Below, in pieces: positions 53,060-62,799 of a stretch of 64,000 bases of DNA. The stretch covers positions 1-64,000 of the forward strand of contig CAYYXR010000012.1 in NCBI GenBank assembly GCA_964475755.1, written 5' to 3'. The translations under genes and the position numbers were made by a program. Origin of the DNA: UBA11612 sp964475755 (GTDB lineage: Bacteria > Pseudomonadota > Alphaproteobacteria > Rhodospirillales > Rhodospirillaceae). Under the pieces are notes generated by a model. It ran no database searches and had not been told where the DNA came from. It saw only the letters and a list, made by a program, of their open reading frames with translations. Each line of letters opens with the position of its first letter. Position 1 is the stretch's first letter.

Positions 53060-55375
53060 ATGCAGTCTGACACGGCCAAAATGAATGCTGTGGCACCGCC
53101 TTCAATGAAGAGCGCGGCTGGGAACGCGGCTGAGGCGCGCCCGGGATGGTTTCAGCACGTAAAACTCATTGATTCCTTGGCGGTCGTTCTTTTGAGCGCC
53201 GCTGTGGTGTTCGGCCTCGCGACCTATGCGGCAATGTCGGATTGGGGCGAAGAGGGACCGAACGCCGGCCCAAGCCTTGCCCTTTTAAACATTGATCTTC
53301 TCATATTGTTGGGATTGTCCGCGTTGGTCTCGCGCAGGCTCTATTTGCTGTGGCGGGCCCATCGAGCGGGGATCGTAGGCTCCAAGCTTCACAGCCGTCT
53401 GGCATTGCTGTTCGGTGCTCTAGCGATGACCCCGACAGTATTGATGGTCGTTTTTTCGACATTGTTCTTTACGTTCGGCGTTCAGGCTTGGTTCGGCGAT
53501 CGCGTTCAAACGGCAGTTACGGAATCCGCCGCCGTTGCGAAGTCATATCTCGAGGAACACCAGCAAGCCATCCGTGGTGATGCGCTCGCGGTGGCCAACG
53601 ACGTCAACAACCAGTGGCCGCGCATCAGCATAAGCGAACCATTGTTGAATTCCTTTCTGTCCACACAGGCGGCTTTTCGCGGATTAACGGAGGCCGTTAT
53701 TTTCCGGCCAGACGGTCAGGTCATTGCCAAGGCGGGCTATACGTTTGCGCTCGCCTTTGAACAAATTCCGTTCCAAGCCATTGCGCAGGCTGACGTCGGC
53801 CAGGTGGCCGTAGTCACCGGTGAGGAGTCCGATCGTGTGCGCGCCTTGGTGAAGCTGAAGTCCTTCCCTGAGGCGTATTTGTATGTCGGCCGGTTTGTGG
53901 ACGCGGGCGTGCTTGCGCGTACGCAACAGACGGAGGAGGCAGTCAGCGAATACCTGCGCTTAGAGGAGCAGCGCTCCGAATTGCAGATGAGCCTGATCGT
54001 TCTGTTCAGCGTTGTTGCGTTTCTGCTGTTTCTGGTCTCCATTTGGTTTGGGTTGAGTCTCGCGACACGCCTGGCCCAGCCGATTATAAATCTTATTAAT
54101 GCGGCCGACCGCGTGCGGAGCGGCGATTTGTCCGTGCGGGTAAACGAGCACGATCCCATGGACGAGATCGGGTACTTGAACCGTGCGTTCAATCGCATGA
54201 CCATGCGCCTCGATGAACAGCAAGCGGCCCTACGGGAAACAAACGAACAGTTGGATGAGCGCCGGCGGTTTACAGAAGCCGTACTTGAGGGCGTAAGCGC
54301 AGGCGTGATCGGCTTGGATCCCGATGGAAAAGTAACGCTTCCAAACCGATCGGCATCTTTCCTTCTAGGTGTAGAACTGGGCGGATTCGTCGGTAAGCCG
54401 CTCGCGAATGCTGCCCCTGATTTCGCTCCGTTAGTAAATGAAATTCAGAATTCCAAACAAAGCGTCATTACCCGCGAAATTCAGACGGCGCCAGGAGAAG
54501 ACCAAAAAACGTTTCTGGTTCGCGTTTCCCAAGAAACCGACGGCAGCACCGTTTTGGGCTTTGTCGTGACGTTCGATGACATCACCGAACTACAATCGGC
54601 TCAACGGAAAGCGGCGTGGGCTGATGTTGCGCGGCGAATCGCGCACGAAATCAAGAACCCCCTTACGCCGATCCAATTATCTGCGGAGCGGCTTAAGCGA
54701 AAATACCTCGGAACACTGGAAGACGATAAGGGATTATTTGCCCAATGTACCGACACGATCATTCGGCAGGTTGGTGACATCGGACGGATGGTGGATGAGT
54801 TCTCCGCATTTGCACGTATGCCCACGGCTGTGCTGCGTTCCACAGATATAAAAGAACTGGTCCGCGAAGCCGCATTCTTACAGAGGACGGCATATCCGCA
54901 CATTGAGTTTAAATTGAACAATGTGAAGGATCCCATCAAAGTTTCATGTGATGCTCGGCAGATCGGTCAAGCCCTGACGAATGTTCTCAAAAATGCCGTT
55001 GAATCGGTGGAAACGAGGGCGGCGCGCGAAGACGCGGGCTCAGATTGGAAAAGCAAAATCGAAATCTCGGTCAAAAAGAATGACGATCTTGTATCTGTTA
55101 CGATAACGGACAATGGCATTGGCTTGCCGAAGGAAGATCGCGCCAGATTGACGGAGCCCTATGTCACAACGCGAGCGAAAGGCACAGGGTTGGGGCTCGC
55201 CATCGTAAAGAAAATTGTGGAGGACCATGGCGGCGCTATCACGCTTAAAGACGCACCCGGAGAACGCAGTGTTTGTGGTGCGCAGATCATTCTGAGTTTG
55301 CCGATAGAAAAGCCCATCAGCGAGTCCAACCCTGACGAAGGAACTCGCATACCCTTAGCGCAAGCGGGAGAGTAG
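53060..55375 (+). CDS. ntrY: membrane sensor kinase NtrY
   Basis: 771 residues. Four membrane helices in the N-terminal third (two early, then around 130 and 330), enclosing a periplasmic loop; the second part has a HAMP linker (LAQPIINLINAADRVRSGDLSVRV), a PAS domain (RRFTEAVLEGVSAGVIGLDPDGKVTLPN), His in VARRIAHEIKNPLTPIQLSAERL, and ATPase boxes ending GTGLGLAIVKKIVEDHGG. NtrY acts on NtrX and senses nitrogen or redox state in several alphaproteobacteria. A 12-nt gap follows ntrC. Confidence 0.94.
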   Translation: MQSDTAKMNAVAPPSMKSAAGNAAEARPGWFQHVKLIDSLAVVLLSAAVVFGLATYAAMSDWGEEGPNAGPSLALLNIDLLILLGLSALVSRRLYLLWRAHRAGIVGSKLHSRLALLFGALAMTPTVLMVVFSTLFFTFGVQAWFGDRVQTAVTESAAVAKSYLEEHQQAIRGDALAVANDVNNQWPRISISEPLLNSFLSTQAAFRGLTEAVIFRPDGQVIAKAGYTFALAFEQIPFQAIAQADVGQVAVVTGEESDRVRALVKLKSFPEAYLYVGRFVDAGVLARTQQTEEAVSEYLRLEEQRSELQMSLIVLFSVVAFLLFLVSIWFGLSLATRLAQPIINLINAADRVRSGDLSVRVNEHDPMDEIGYLNRAFNRMTMRLDEQQAALRETNEQLDERRRFTEAVLEGVSAGVIGLDPDGKVTLPNRSASFLLGVELGGFVGKPLANAAPDFAPLVNEIQNSKQSVITREIQTAPGEDQKTFLVRVSQETDGSTVLGFVVTFDDITELQSAQRKAAWADVARRIAHEIKNPLTPIQLSAERLKRKYLGTLEDDKGLFAQCTDTIIRQVGDIGRMVDEFSAFARMPTAVLRSTDIKELVREAAFLQRTAYPHIEFKLNNVKDPIKVSCDARQIGQALTNVLKNAVESVETRAAREDAGSDWKSKIEISVKKNDDLVSVTITDNGIGLPKEDRARLTEPYVTTRAKGTGLGLAIVKKIVEDHGGAITLKDAPGERSVCGAQIILSLPIEKPISESNPDEGTRIPLAQAGE

Positions 55376-55379
55376 AAAA

Positions 55380-56918
55380 GTGAAGACTCAAAAACCTGTT
55401 CAACAAGGCGGAGATATTCTTGTCGTCGATGACGAAATGGATATTCGCGTGCTGATTTCAGGGATCCTCCAAGACGAAGGGTATGCGACGCGCGAAGCCG
55501 CAACGGGTGAGCGCGCTGTCAACCAAGTCAAAAGCCGCGCGCCGGCCGCCGTTATTTTGGACATCTGGCTTGAGAACAGCGATCTGGACGGCTTGCAGGT
55601 TTTGGAAGCCATAAAAAATATTCGCCCGTCCGTGCCGGTCATCATGATCTCTGGGCACGGCACCATCGCGACGGCGGTTCAGGCTATCAAACACGGTGCG
55701 TACGACTTTATTGAAAAGCCCTTTGACGCGGACCGGCTGTTACTGGTCTTGGAACGTGCAATCGAAGCTGCGCGTCTCAAGCGGGAAAATCTTGAGCTCA
55801 GATCCAGGGCAGGGGCGCCAGAGTCACTCGTCGGCAGTTCAAATTCCATCGCCAATATTCGCCGCACAGTCGAACGTGTGGGACCAACAGGCTCGCGGGT
55901 TCTCATTTCCGGACCAGCCGGCTCGGGTAAAGAAATCGTCGCACGGCAAATCCACATGAGTTCGCCGCGTGCGAACGGTCCGTTTGTGGTTGTAAATTGC
56001 GCATCCCTTCACCCAGATCGGTTGACAGAAATCCTTTTTGGGTCCGGTGCCGAAGGCGCGGCGAAACCGACAATGGGCATTACGAGTGACAAAGAGTCTC
56101 AGGATCATAAGCCCGGGCTGCTGGAAATGGCCAATGGCGGAACGTTATTGCTGGATGAGGTGGCAGACATGCCGCTCGCATCCCAAAGCAGCATCATACG
56201 CATTCTGCAAGACCAGCGCCTGGAGCGCAGTGACAGCCATGGCCCCATAGGTGTGGATGTGCGCGTACTTGCAACCACGAACCGGGATCTGAAAGCGGAA
56301 GTTAAACTGGGCGCATTTCGGGAGGAGCTATTTTACCGGCTGAACGTTGTCCCCATTGAAGTTCCGTCGCTTGCGGACCGGAGAGATGATATCCCCGCCC
56401 TTGCGCAATATCTCTTGGAACGTTCGGCGGCATCTGCGGGTATGCCCCGACGAGCCCTAGGTGAGGACGCCATCGCCGCACTGCAGACCTACACCTGGCC
56501 GGGCAATGTGCGCCAATTGCGAAATGTCATGGACTGGCTTCTGATCATGGCGCCGGGCGGCGTGCTGGATCCGATCCGCGCTGAAATGCTGCCGAGCGAT
56601 ATCAATAATCAAACGCCTCAGATGCTGAAATTGCAGAAATCAGACGAGATCATGATGCTGCCCCTGCGCGAAGCCCGAGAGATGTTCGAGAGAGAATACC
56701 TAATGGCGCAGGTCATTCGCTACGGCGGGAATATTTCACGCACAGCGGATTTTGTGGGTATGGAGCGGTCGGCTCTTCACCGCAAACTTAAATCACTTGG
56801 GATTTCTACCGATGTTCGCACTCGGCGGGATGGCACTCAAAATGCTCCTCAGGCCGACGGCAGCGATGCCGGCACAATTGATCCCGTCGTGCCGTTTAAG
56901 CGCCCGACATCCGCATAA
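55380..56918 (+). CDS. ntrX: response regulator NtrX
   Basis: 512 residues from GTG 55380, 4 nt after ntrY. Receiver with Asp61 (AAVILDIWLENSDLDG), AAA+ domain with Walker A-like ISGPAGSGKEIVARQIH and Walker B NGGTLLLDEVADMP, and a Fis-type end (GGNISRTADFVGMERSALHRKLKSLGI). The GAFTGA loop is missing: after LTEILFGSG the chain runs through AKPTMGITSDKESQDHKPG. NtrX homologues in this group often lack that loop and bind DNA without activating sigma-54. The C-terminal tail is about 40 residues past the helix pair. Confidence 0.93.
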   Translation: MKTQKPVQQGGDILVVDDEMDIRVLISGILQDEGYATREAATGERAVNQVKSRAPAAVILDIWLENSDLDGLQVLEAIKNIRPSVPVIMISGHGTIATAVQAIKHGAYDFIEKPFDADRLLLVLERAIEAARLKRENLELRSRAGAPESLVGSSNSIANIRRTVERVGPTGSRVLISGPAGSGKEIVARQIHMSSPRANGPFVVVNCASLHPDRLTEILFGSGAEGAAKPTMGITSDKESQDHKPGLLEMANGGTLLLDEVADMPLASQSSIIRILQDQRLERSDSHGPIGVDVRVLATTNRDLKAEVKLGAFREELFYRLNVVPIEVPSLADRRDDIPALAQYLLERSAASAGMPRRALGEDAIAALQTYTWPGNVRQLRNVMDWLLIMAPGGVLDPIRAEMLPSDINNQTPQMLKLQKSDEIMMLPLREAREMFEREYLMAQVIRYGGNISRTADFVGMERSALHRKLKSLGISTDVRTRRDGTQNAPQADGSDAGTIDPVVPFKRPTSA

Positions 56919-56927
56919 GCATATCTC

Positions 56928-57803
56928 ATGTCACATGTTGCTTATGTAAACGGCCGCTATGTACCGCAAGGGTTCGCTCAAGTTCATATCGAGGACCGTG
57001 GCTATCAGTTTTCAGACGGGGTGTATGAGGTCGTTTGTGTATGGGATGGGCTGCCGGTTGATTACGCGCCCCATATTCGAAGGTTGGCCCGCTCGCTGAA
57101 TGAATTGCGCATCCAGCAGCCGATGAGCTGGAAAGCCTTGACGGTCGCAGTCAGGGAAATTGTTAGACGCAATCGGCTGAACAAAGGAATTGTCTATATC
57201 CAGATCAATCGGGGCGTTGCCCCCAGAGCACATCCTTTTCCAAAAAATACGGCCCCCAGTGTCGTGATCACTGCAAAACACAGCGCGGGCCCCGCCGAAA
57301 GCGTGGCAAAGCGCGGTGTAAATGTAGTAACGGCTGACGATATCCGGTGGTCGCGGCGAGATATTAAGAGTGTTTCCCTACTTGCAAATATTCTTTCGAA
57401 ACAAAAAGCATCGGAAGGAAAAGCCTTTGAGTGCCTTTTGGTGGATGCAAAAGGTTGCCTCACGGAGGCAAGTGCGGCCAACGTCTGGATGGTTGGGCGC
57501 AACAAGACCATTGTGACGCATCCGGAATCTCAAACAATATTGAGCGGCATCACGCGTGCGAGCGTCATGAAAATTGCAAAAGACGCAGGATATACCGTTG
57601 CAGAACGTCCATTCACGCTCAAGGAAGCACTTAACGCGAAGGAAGTGTTTCTGACGGGAACTACAACATTCGTGATGCCTGTGGTGCGTATCGATGATCG
57701 GGCCATCGCGAACGGTCATCCAGGTGAATACGCGTTGGATCTGCGTCAGAGGTATGCGAAGTACATCGGCAACATCGACAAGAGCAAAGCCTGGAATGTC
57801 TGA
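56928..57803 (+). CDS. dat: D-amino-acid aminotransferase-type class IV transaminase
   Basis: 291 residues. Class IV PLP fold: VNGRYVPQGFAQVHIEDRGYQFSDGVYEVVCVWDG at the start, the PLP Lys in SVSLLANILSKQKASEG, and EASAANVWMV and GITRASVMKIAKDAGYTVAERPF later. The ends match D-alanine transaminase more than branched-chain IlvE. It makes D-glutamate or D-alanine for peptidoglycan. In related genomes dat lies between trkA/ntrX and hfq as here. Its end overlaps the next gene by eight bases. Confidence 0.87.
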   Translation: MSHVAYVNGRYVPQGFAQVHIEDRGYQFSDGVYEVVCVWDGLPVDYAPHIRRLARSLNELRIQQPMSWKALTVAVREIVRRNRLNKGIVYIQINRGVAPRAHPFPKNTAPSVVITAKHSAGPAESVAKRGVNVVTADDIRWSRRDIKSVSLLANILSKQKASEGKAFECLLVDAKGCLTEASAANVWMVGRNKTIVTHPESQTILSGITRASVMKIAKDAGYTVAERPFTLKEALNAKEVFLTGTTTFVMPVVRIDDRAIANGHPGEYALDLRQRYAKYIGNIDKSKAWNV

Positions 57804-58452
57804 GCTCAAATTGCCGCGGCCGCGGGCCATCCTCTTCGACTGGGATAATACATTGGTGGATACGTGGCCTTGCATCGGCCATGCCACCAACGTGACATTG
57901 GAGGCCATGGGCAAAAAGCCGTGGACTCCTGAGGAAGTGCGCGCGCGCGTTGCCGGCTCGTTACGTGACACCTTTCCCGGCATTTACGGCGACCGGTGGG
58001 AAGAAGCGCGGGAGATTTTCTACAAGACATTCGCGGAAGTTCATCTGGATATGCTCGTGCCCGCCGCGGGGGCTGAAGACATGCTGCGAAACCTATTGCC
58101 GGAAGATCTTTTCTTGGGCGTGGTGAGCAACAAAACGGGAAAATATCTGAGGGCCGAAGCCGACCATCTCGGGTGGACTTCACGCTTCGGCAGGCTGGTG
58201 GGAGCCCAGGACGCAGAGCGGGACAAGCCGGACCCGGCGCCGGTTCACCTTGCATTGTTACGGAGCCATGTCAGTGTTGGCCCGGATGTTTGGCTGGTCG
58301 GCGATGCCACCATCGACGTCGTTTGCGGTCGAAACGCCGGGTGCAGCACGGTTTTCGTGGGGCCGCGTGCCCCTGGGTCGGAAGAGCCTCAGCCGGATAT
58401 CCACATACCCGACTGCGCGGCCCTTAGCGCCCTCGTGCGTTCATATATATAG
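57796..58452 (+). CDS. HAD-superfamily phosphatase (phosphoglycolate phosphatase-like)
   Basis: 218 residues from ATG 57796, overlapping dat by eight bases. HAD motif I is ILFDWDNTLVDTW (two Asp, with the Trp variant), motif II is LGVVSNKTGKYLR, motif III includes AERDKPDPAPVHLAL, and motif IV is VWLVGDATIDVVCGRNAG. The helical cap lies in between. Substrate uncertain; relatives hydrolyse phosphoglycolate, beta-phosphoglucomutase-like or other small phosphates. Ends 144 nt before hfq. Confidence 0.87.
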   Translation: MSELKLPRPRAILFDWDNTLVDTWPCIGHATNVTLEAMGKKPWTPEEVRARVAGSLRDTFPGIYGDRWEEAREIFYKTFAEVHLDMLVPAAGAEDMLRNLLPEDLFLGVVSNKTGKYLRAEADHLGWTSRFGRLVGAQDAERDKPDPAPVHLALLRSHVSVGPDVWLVGDATIDVVCGRNAGCSTVFVGPRAPGSEEPQPDIHIPDCAALSALVRSYI

Positions 58453-58596
58453 ACAGTGACTAAACAGCCGAATCCATTGACCCTATTCATAGAAAAATTC
58501 TAGAAGTTGCGCTTAGGTTCGGTCCGAAAACGGCCCGGCCCTTAAAAGCGCGACCTGTAACGAAAACAACAAAACAGAATAGAGGTGGAAAACCCA

Positions 58597-58869
58597 ATGT
58601 CCGCTGAAAAGGCCCAAAACGTCCAAGACGTATTCCTAAATGCAATCCGGAAAAATAAAACGCCCGTGACCGTGTTTCTTGTAAACGGGGTGAAGCTTCA
58701 GGGGATTGTGACCTGGTTCGACAACTTCTCGATGCTGCTGCGCCGTGACGGTCATACGCAGTTGGTGTACAAGCACGCGATATCGACGGTTATGCCGTCG
58801 GCACCCGTGCCATTATTCGAGCCCAAAGAGGAGGCGGGATCGCAAGGTAAAGAAGAGGCTGCGGAATAG
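58597..58869 (+). CDS. hfq: RNA chaperone Hfq
   Basis: 90 residues from ATG 58597, preceded by AGAGGTGG. Sm1 is NKTPVTVFLVNGVKLQGIVTWFDNFSMLL and Sm2 is QLVYKHAISTVMPS, with the YKHA RNA-binding residues intact. The acidic C-terminal tail (EPKEEAGSQGKEEAAE) is longer than in the smallest alphaproteobacterial forms. Hfq pairs sRNAs with mRNAs; the hfq-hflX order is typical. The 144-nt leader has an AT-rich stretch that may hold the promoter. Confidence 0.96.
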   Translation: MSAEKAQNVQDVFLNAIRKNKTPVTVFLVNGVKLQGIVTWFDNFSMLLRRDGHTQLVYKHAISTVMPSAPVPLFEPKEEAGSQGKEEAAE

Positions 58870-58893
58870 CCTCTGCACCGCGAACGCTAGAAT

Positions 58894-60240
58894 TTGTATC
58901 AGACCAAACAGTCTGCAACCGTCGCCGTCATTATCCATCCCTACTTAAAGGGTAAGGACGGATATCACGGCAGCTACCATCAGCGCGCACGCCTTGAAGA
59001 GGCGCGAGGCCTTGCGGCTGCCATTCACTTGGATGTACGGCACGCAGAATCCATAAGCGTCACCAAACCGCGGCCGGCAACATACCTGGGGCAGGGAACC
59101 GTTGAGCGTTTGGCGGATCTTGTAAAAGATCTAAACGCCGAATTGGTGATTATCGATGCGCATATTTCTCCGGGCCAGCAGCGCAATCTGGAAAAATCCT
59201 GGAATGCAAAAGTCATCGACCGGACCGGTTTGATTCTCGAGATTTTCGGAGAGCGAGCCCAAACACGCGAAGGCCAGATGCAAGTGGAACTGGCACACCT
59301 CAATTATCAGAAAAGCCGATTGGTGCGCAGTTGGACCCACTTGGAACGCCAGCGCGGCGGTTTCGGGTTTCTCGGCGGGCCCGGTGAAACCCAGATCGAA
59401 ATCGACCGGCGCTTGATCGGCGAGCGTATTGCCAAACTGAAAAAGGAACTGGAAACGGTCACACGCATGCGGGAACTGCACCGTAAGGCACGCAAGAAGG
59501 TGCCTTATCCCATTGTCGCGCTCGTGGGCTATACCAACGCAGGGAAATCCACGCTTTTCAATAAACTGACCCAGTCGAGCGTGGTTGCGATGGATCAACT
59601 GTTCGCGACCTTGGATCCGACCATGCGCCAATTGCGTCTTCCGTCGGGCCGCACGACCATTCTTTCCGATACCGTGGGCTTCGTTTCAGATTTGCCGCAC
59701 GAACTCGTTGCTGCGTTCAGAGCGACATTGGAAGAAGTGCTCGAGGCCGATGTCATCGTTCACGTGCGCGATATTGCTCATCCTGAGACAGAGGAGCAGA
59801 AAAAGGACGTCGAGGACGTGCTGTTACAGCTCGGGATTGAAATAAGTGCCGCAGACGCAAATCATGCGTCTTCGCAATCCGTACATCGCCCCGTTCTGGA
59901 AGCCTTGAACAAGATCGATTTGCTGGACGATCAGACCAGCGACGCCATTAAAACGAAAGTAAACCGCAGCACGGATCAAGTGGCGTTGTCCGCGGTCACG
60001 GGCGAGGGAACGAACACTCTGCTGGACAAGTTGGATTCCGAACTTTCCAAGCACCGGCAAGCGCTGGGGGTGCGCATACCTTTAAAGGACGGTGAAACGC
60101 TAGCTTGGTTGTACCGGCGCGGCGAAGTTCTAAGCCGGCGAGACGGTGAACAGGATGCGGAGTTGACGGTTCTGTTGGACACTGCTGACGTTGCCCGCCT
60201 TGAAAAGCGCGGCATAAGCGCAAGTCTAGCCGCAGAATGA
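58894..60240 (+). CDS. hflX: ribosome-associated GTPase HflX
   Basis: 448 residues. TTG at 58894 is the first possible start: an in-frame TAG at 58888 blocks anything earlier and the conserved HPYLKG begins by residue 14. HflX splits stalled 70S ribosomes. The N-terminal domain has TYLGQGTVERL; HflX box AHLNYQKSRLVRSWTHLERQRGG; GTPase G1 is GYTNAGKSTLFN, G3 DTVGFV, and G4 NKID. The unusual Q/E-rich C-terminus follows. Its last bases (ATGA) are the start of the next gene. Confidence 0.95.
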   Translation: MYQTKQSATVAVIIHPYLKGKDGYHGSYHQRARLEEARGLAAAIHLDVRHAESISVTKPRPATYLGQGTVERLADLVKDLNAELVIIDAHISPGQQRNLEKSWNAKVIDRTGLILEIFGERAQTREGQMQVELAHLNYQKSRLVRSWTHLERQRGGFGFLGGPGETQIEIDRRLIGERIAKLKKELETVTRMRELHRKARKKVPYPIVALVGYTNAGKSTLFNKLTQSSVVAMDQLFATLDPTMRQLRLPSGRTTILSDTVGFVSDLPHELVAAFRATLEEVLEADVIVHVRDIAHPETEEQKKDVEDVLLQLGIEISAADANHASSQSVHRPVLEALNKIDLLDDQTSDAIKTKVNRSTDQVALSAVTGEGTNTLLDKLDSELSKHRQALGVRIPLKDGETLAWLYRRGEVLSRRDGEQDAELTVLLDTADVARLEKRGISASLAAE

Positions 60241-61061
60241 GTGGTTCCATTTCCTCCAGCCTTACGGAGACGGTTACCGAAGTTCTGAAAGATGTGGGGG
60301 AGCGCGTTATCATGCCGCGCTTTCGGGCCTTGTCAGACGGCGACGTTCGCAGCAAGTCCCATCCGGGCGACCTCGTGACCATTGCGGACGAAGAAGCCGA
60401 AGAAAGCCTTTCGCGCACCCTCGCAGGCGTCTTACCCGGAACAACAGTCATTGGCGAAGAATCCGTCGCCAAAAATCCCGACCTTCTCAGTGCCCTGACG
60501 CCCGATCAACCTGTTTGGATCATCGACCCGATCGACGGGACAGCCAATTTCGTGCACGGCACGGCTAGATTTGCTGAGATTATCGCACTCGTAAAAGGCG
60601 GAGAAACCATCGGCGGCTGGATACACAACCCCGTATCCGGAGAAACGCTTGCCGCGGAGCGCGGAACGGGCGCATGGATTGTGGGCGAGGACGGAGGCAC
60701 ACCGGTCAGTGTGCTGGATATGTCCGGCAGGCCGCTCTCGGAATTGTCGGCCAATCTGCATCACCAGGATTTGACGCTGCTCAAAGGGAAATTCGAGCGA
60801 ATTATCCGCATGGGCAGTGCAGCTCATGCATATTGGGCTTTAAGCGAGGGACTATTGCATGTCTCATGTACCCGGCGTCTAAATCCCTGGGACCATGCGG
60901 CGGGCTTATTAATCCACGCAGAAGCCGGTGGATATAGCCGGCTATTGACTGGGGAAAAATACGATCCGTGCCTGCGTACGCAGCAGGGTATATTGTGCGC
61001 CCCGAGCCAATCACTCTGGCAAGAGGTGGCCGACCTCGCACGACCAGCTGTGCAAACTTAA
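60237..61061 (+). CDS. inositol-monophosphatase-family protein
   Basis: 274 residues from ATG 60237 (ATGA overlap with hflX). Metal and substrate motifs: EESVAK (Glu), WIIDPIDGTANFVHG (Asp-Pro-Ile-Asp-Gly-Thr), and the final LNPWDHAAGLLIHAEAGGYS (Trp-Asp). All three are complete, so it should be active on a sugar or nucleotide phosphate such as inositol phosphate, PAP or histidinol phosphate; which cannot be said. Ends overlapping the convergent lipoprotein gene by four bases. Confidence 0.92.
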   Translation: MSGSISSSLTETVTEVLKDVGERVIMPRFRALSDGDVRSKSHPGDLVTIADEEAEESLSRTLAGVLPGTTVIGEESVAKNPDLLSALTPDQPVWIIDPIDGTANFVHGTARFAEIIALVKGGETIGGWIHNPVSGETLAAERGTGAWIVGEDGGTPVSVLDMSGRPLSELSANLHHQDLTLLKGKFERIIRMGSAAHAYWALSEGLLHVSCTRRLNPWDHAAGLLIHAEAGGYSRLLTGEKYDPCLRTQQGILCAPSQSLWQEVADLARPAVQT

Positions 61062-61759
61062 TCCTCGGATTCTTCACCGCCGCCGAGACTGCCGAAAGCA
61101 GGAGCCCCGGTGCGAGGATCCACCGCGAGCTTCACGACGATTTTGGGCGGCACTTCGCGAAAGCCGCGCGGGCGCCAGTCATACATCGTGAAGCCGGGAT
61201 AGGGCGCCTGGCGGATGAATTGTGCATTGTGATCGATGACCTGGCCATCCGTGGATACCCGAAACAGCCCTTGAGTATTTAAGCCCACTTCCTCGAAGCT
61301 GTCGGCATACATATAGCCGCGCCCTGAGACCGCGATGGTCACTTCGCCCCGCAAATTCGTACTGATGCGGAACACCGCATACTGCCGGGACGGGAAATTG
61401 ACCATCTGGTCGGTGCCTTGGAAGCGGCCTTCACGCTCGTAACGCACCTGATAGCGTCCGCGCCCGAGGCTCTGGACCTCTTTGAAATAGGTGTCCTGCT
61501 CCAGATAGGCCTTAAATTTGCGGATTTGCTCGTCTGCGTCTTCGGGGTCGATGTTTCCGCGCGCAATCTGGCCAAAGAGCGGGGCGTAGGTGAGGACACC
61601 GACAAACGTGATACCGTAAGCGCCTTCACTGGTCAGGCGCACTTCAGCTTCATAGCGCTCTGGGACAAAACAGCTGCCCAACAGCGCAAGGCAAACCGCA
61701 GCCGCAACGAGGGCCTTGGCGCCGGATGAACGTTTTAAAAGTGTTGAATGGATGTCCAC
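61058..61759 (-). CDS. lipoprotein, unknown function
   Basis: 233 residues. A signal with lipobox LLGSC (Cys30) precedes FVPERYEAEVRLTSEGAYGITFVGV, a strand-rich N-terminal half (GRYQVRYEREGRF, NFPSRQYAVFRIST) and SGRGYMYADSFEEVGLNTQG. The tail is acidic (GGGEESED). Resembles periplasmic substrate-binding or envelope proteins in outline only; no named family recognised. Its 3' end overlaps the plus-strand phosphatase gene by four bases. Confidence 0.72.
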   Translation of the reverse strand: MDIHSTLLKRSSGAKALVAAAVCLALLGSCFVPERYEAEVRLTSEGAYGITFVGVLTYAPLFGQIARGNIDPEDADEQIRKFKAYLEQDTYFKEVQSLGRGRYQVRYEREGRFQGTDQMVNFPSRQYAVFRISTNLRGEVTIAVSGRGYMYADSFEEVGLNTQGLFRVSTDGQVIDHNAQFIRQAPYPGFTMYDWRPRGFREVPPKIVVKLAVDPRTGAPAFGSLGGGEESED

Positions 61760-61824
61760 TAAAATATTTATATTTCAGTAACCTAAGATTCGTCTCTTAA
61801 TGCGCAAGATTAACATGAATGTAG

Positions 61825-62673
61825 CTATTCTCGCGCTTCATTCTTCGCGCGGACCCACAGATCTTCCATTTCCTCCAGGTTCGACGAAGCCGGTGTCTTA
61901 CCCTGGGCAGACAGCAGTTCCTCAACCCGCCGAAAGCGGCGCTCAAATTTGAGGTTTGTTCCGCGCAGCGCCGTTCCGGGATCGATATTGGCTTTACGGG
62001 CAAGGTTGACGCAAGCAAAGAGGAGATCGCCGAGCTCATCGGTGAGGCGGGCTTCGTCGGTGTCCTGGCCCTGGAATTCGGCTGAAACCTCGTGCAGTTC
62101 TTCCTGGATTTTGCCTAAAACGTCTTTGGCCTCGGTCCAGTCGAAGCCCACACGAGCCGCGCGTTTTTGGAGCTTTTCCGCCATTTTCATGGCCGGTAAG
62201 CCCTTGGGCAAGCCATCCAGGGCGCTTGAGGGCGTATCCTGCGCGCCTTGGGCCGCGCGCTCGGCGGCTTTGATATCTTCCCAGGCCTTGGTTTGAGAAG
62301 CGGCGTCTTCCACCGACGTATCGGCAAAGACATGGGGGTGCCGGCGGATCACCTTGTCGCACACGGCTTCCACGACGTCCTGAAAGGCGAAGTGGCCGTC
62401 TTCTTCGGCCATGCGGGCGTGATAAACCACCTGGAAGAGAAGATCGCCGAGCTCATCCTTGAGCGCTGCCATGTCCTTGCGCGCGATGGCGTCCGCGACC
62501 TCATAGGATTCTTCAATGGTATACGGCGCAATGGTTTCGAATGTCTGCTCAATATCCCAAGGACAGCCGCCAACCGGTTTACGCAGGCGCACCATAATCT
62601 CCAGAAGCGCATCCAAATCTCGGGCTTGTGGCGGTGGCGGAGAGCTGAGTTTGGCAGTGTTGGATTGGGACAT
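61825..62673 (-). CDS. mazG: nucleoside triphosphate pyrophosphohydrolase MazG
   Basis: 282 residues from ATG 62673; a longer frame exists but the conserved start lies here. Two tandem MazG all-alpha NTPase domains: the first has GGCPWDIEQTFETIAPYTIEESYEVADAI and DELGDLLFQVVYHARMAEE; the second has KIQEELHEVSAEFQGQDTDEARLTDELGDLLFACVNLARK. The EExxE/ExxD acidic sets bind Mg2+. MazG removes aberrant NTPs and affects ppGpp level. Common near hfq-hflX. Confidence 0.94.
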   Translation of the reverse strand: MSQSNTAKLSSPPPPQARDLDALLEIMVRLRKPVGGCPWDIEQTFETIAPYTIEESYEVADAIARKDMAALKDELGDLLFQVVYHARMAEEDGHFAFQDVVEAVCDKVIRRHPHVFADTSVEDAASQTKAWEDIKAAERAAQGAQDTPSSALDGLPKGLPAMKMAEKLQKRAARVGFDWTEAKDVLGKIQEELHEVSAEFQGQDTDEARLTDELGDLLFACVNLARKANIDPGTALRGTNLKFERRFRRVEELLSAQGKTPASSNLEEMEDLWVRAKNEARE

Positions 62674-62799
62674 ACGACAACCAGCTGACGTCTTGAAGGG
62701 GATGCGATCGCGCAGCATATCCCGGGAAAGGGAAATTGAAAAACCCGCAGAATTCTGCGAGTTTAGGCGTCTATTTGTCGCATAATGTATATTATGCAT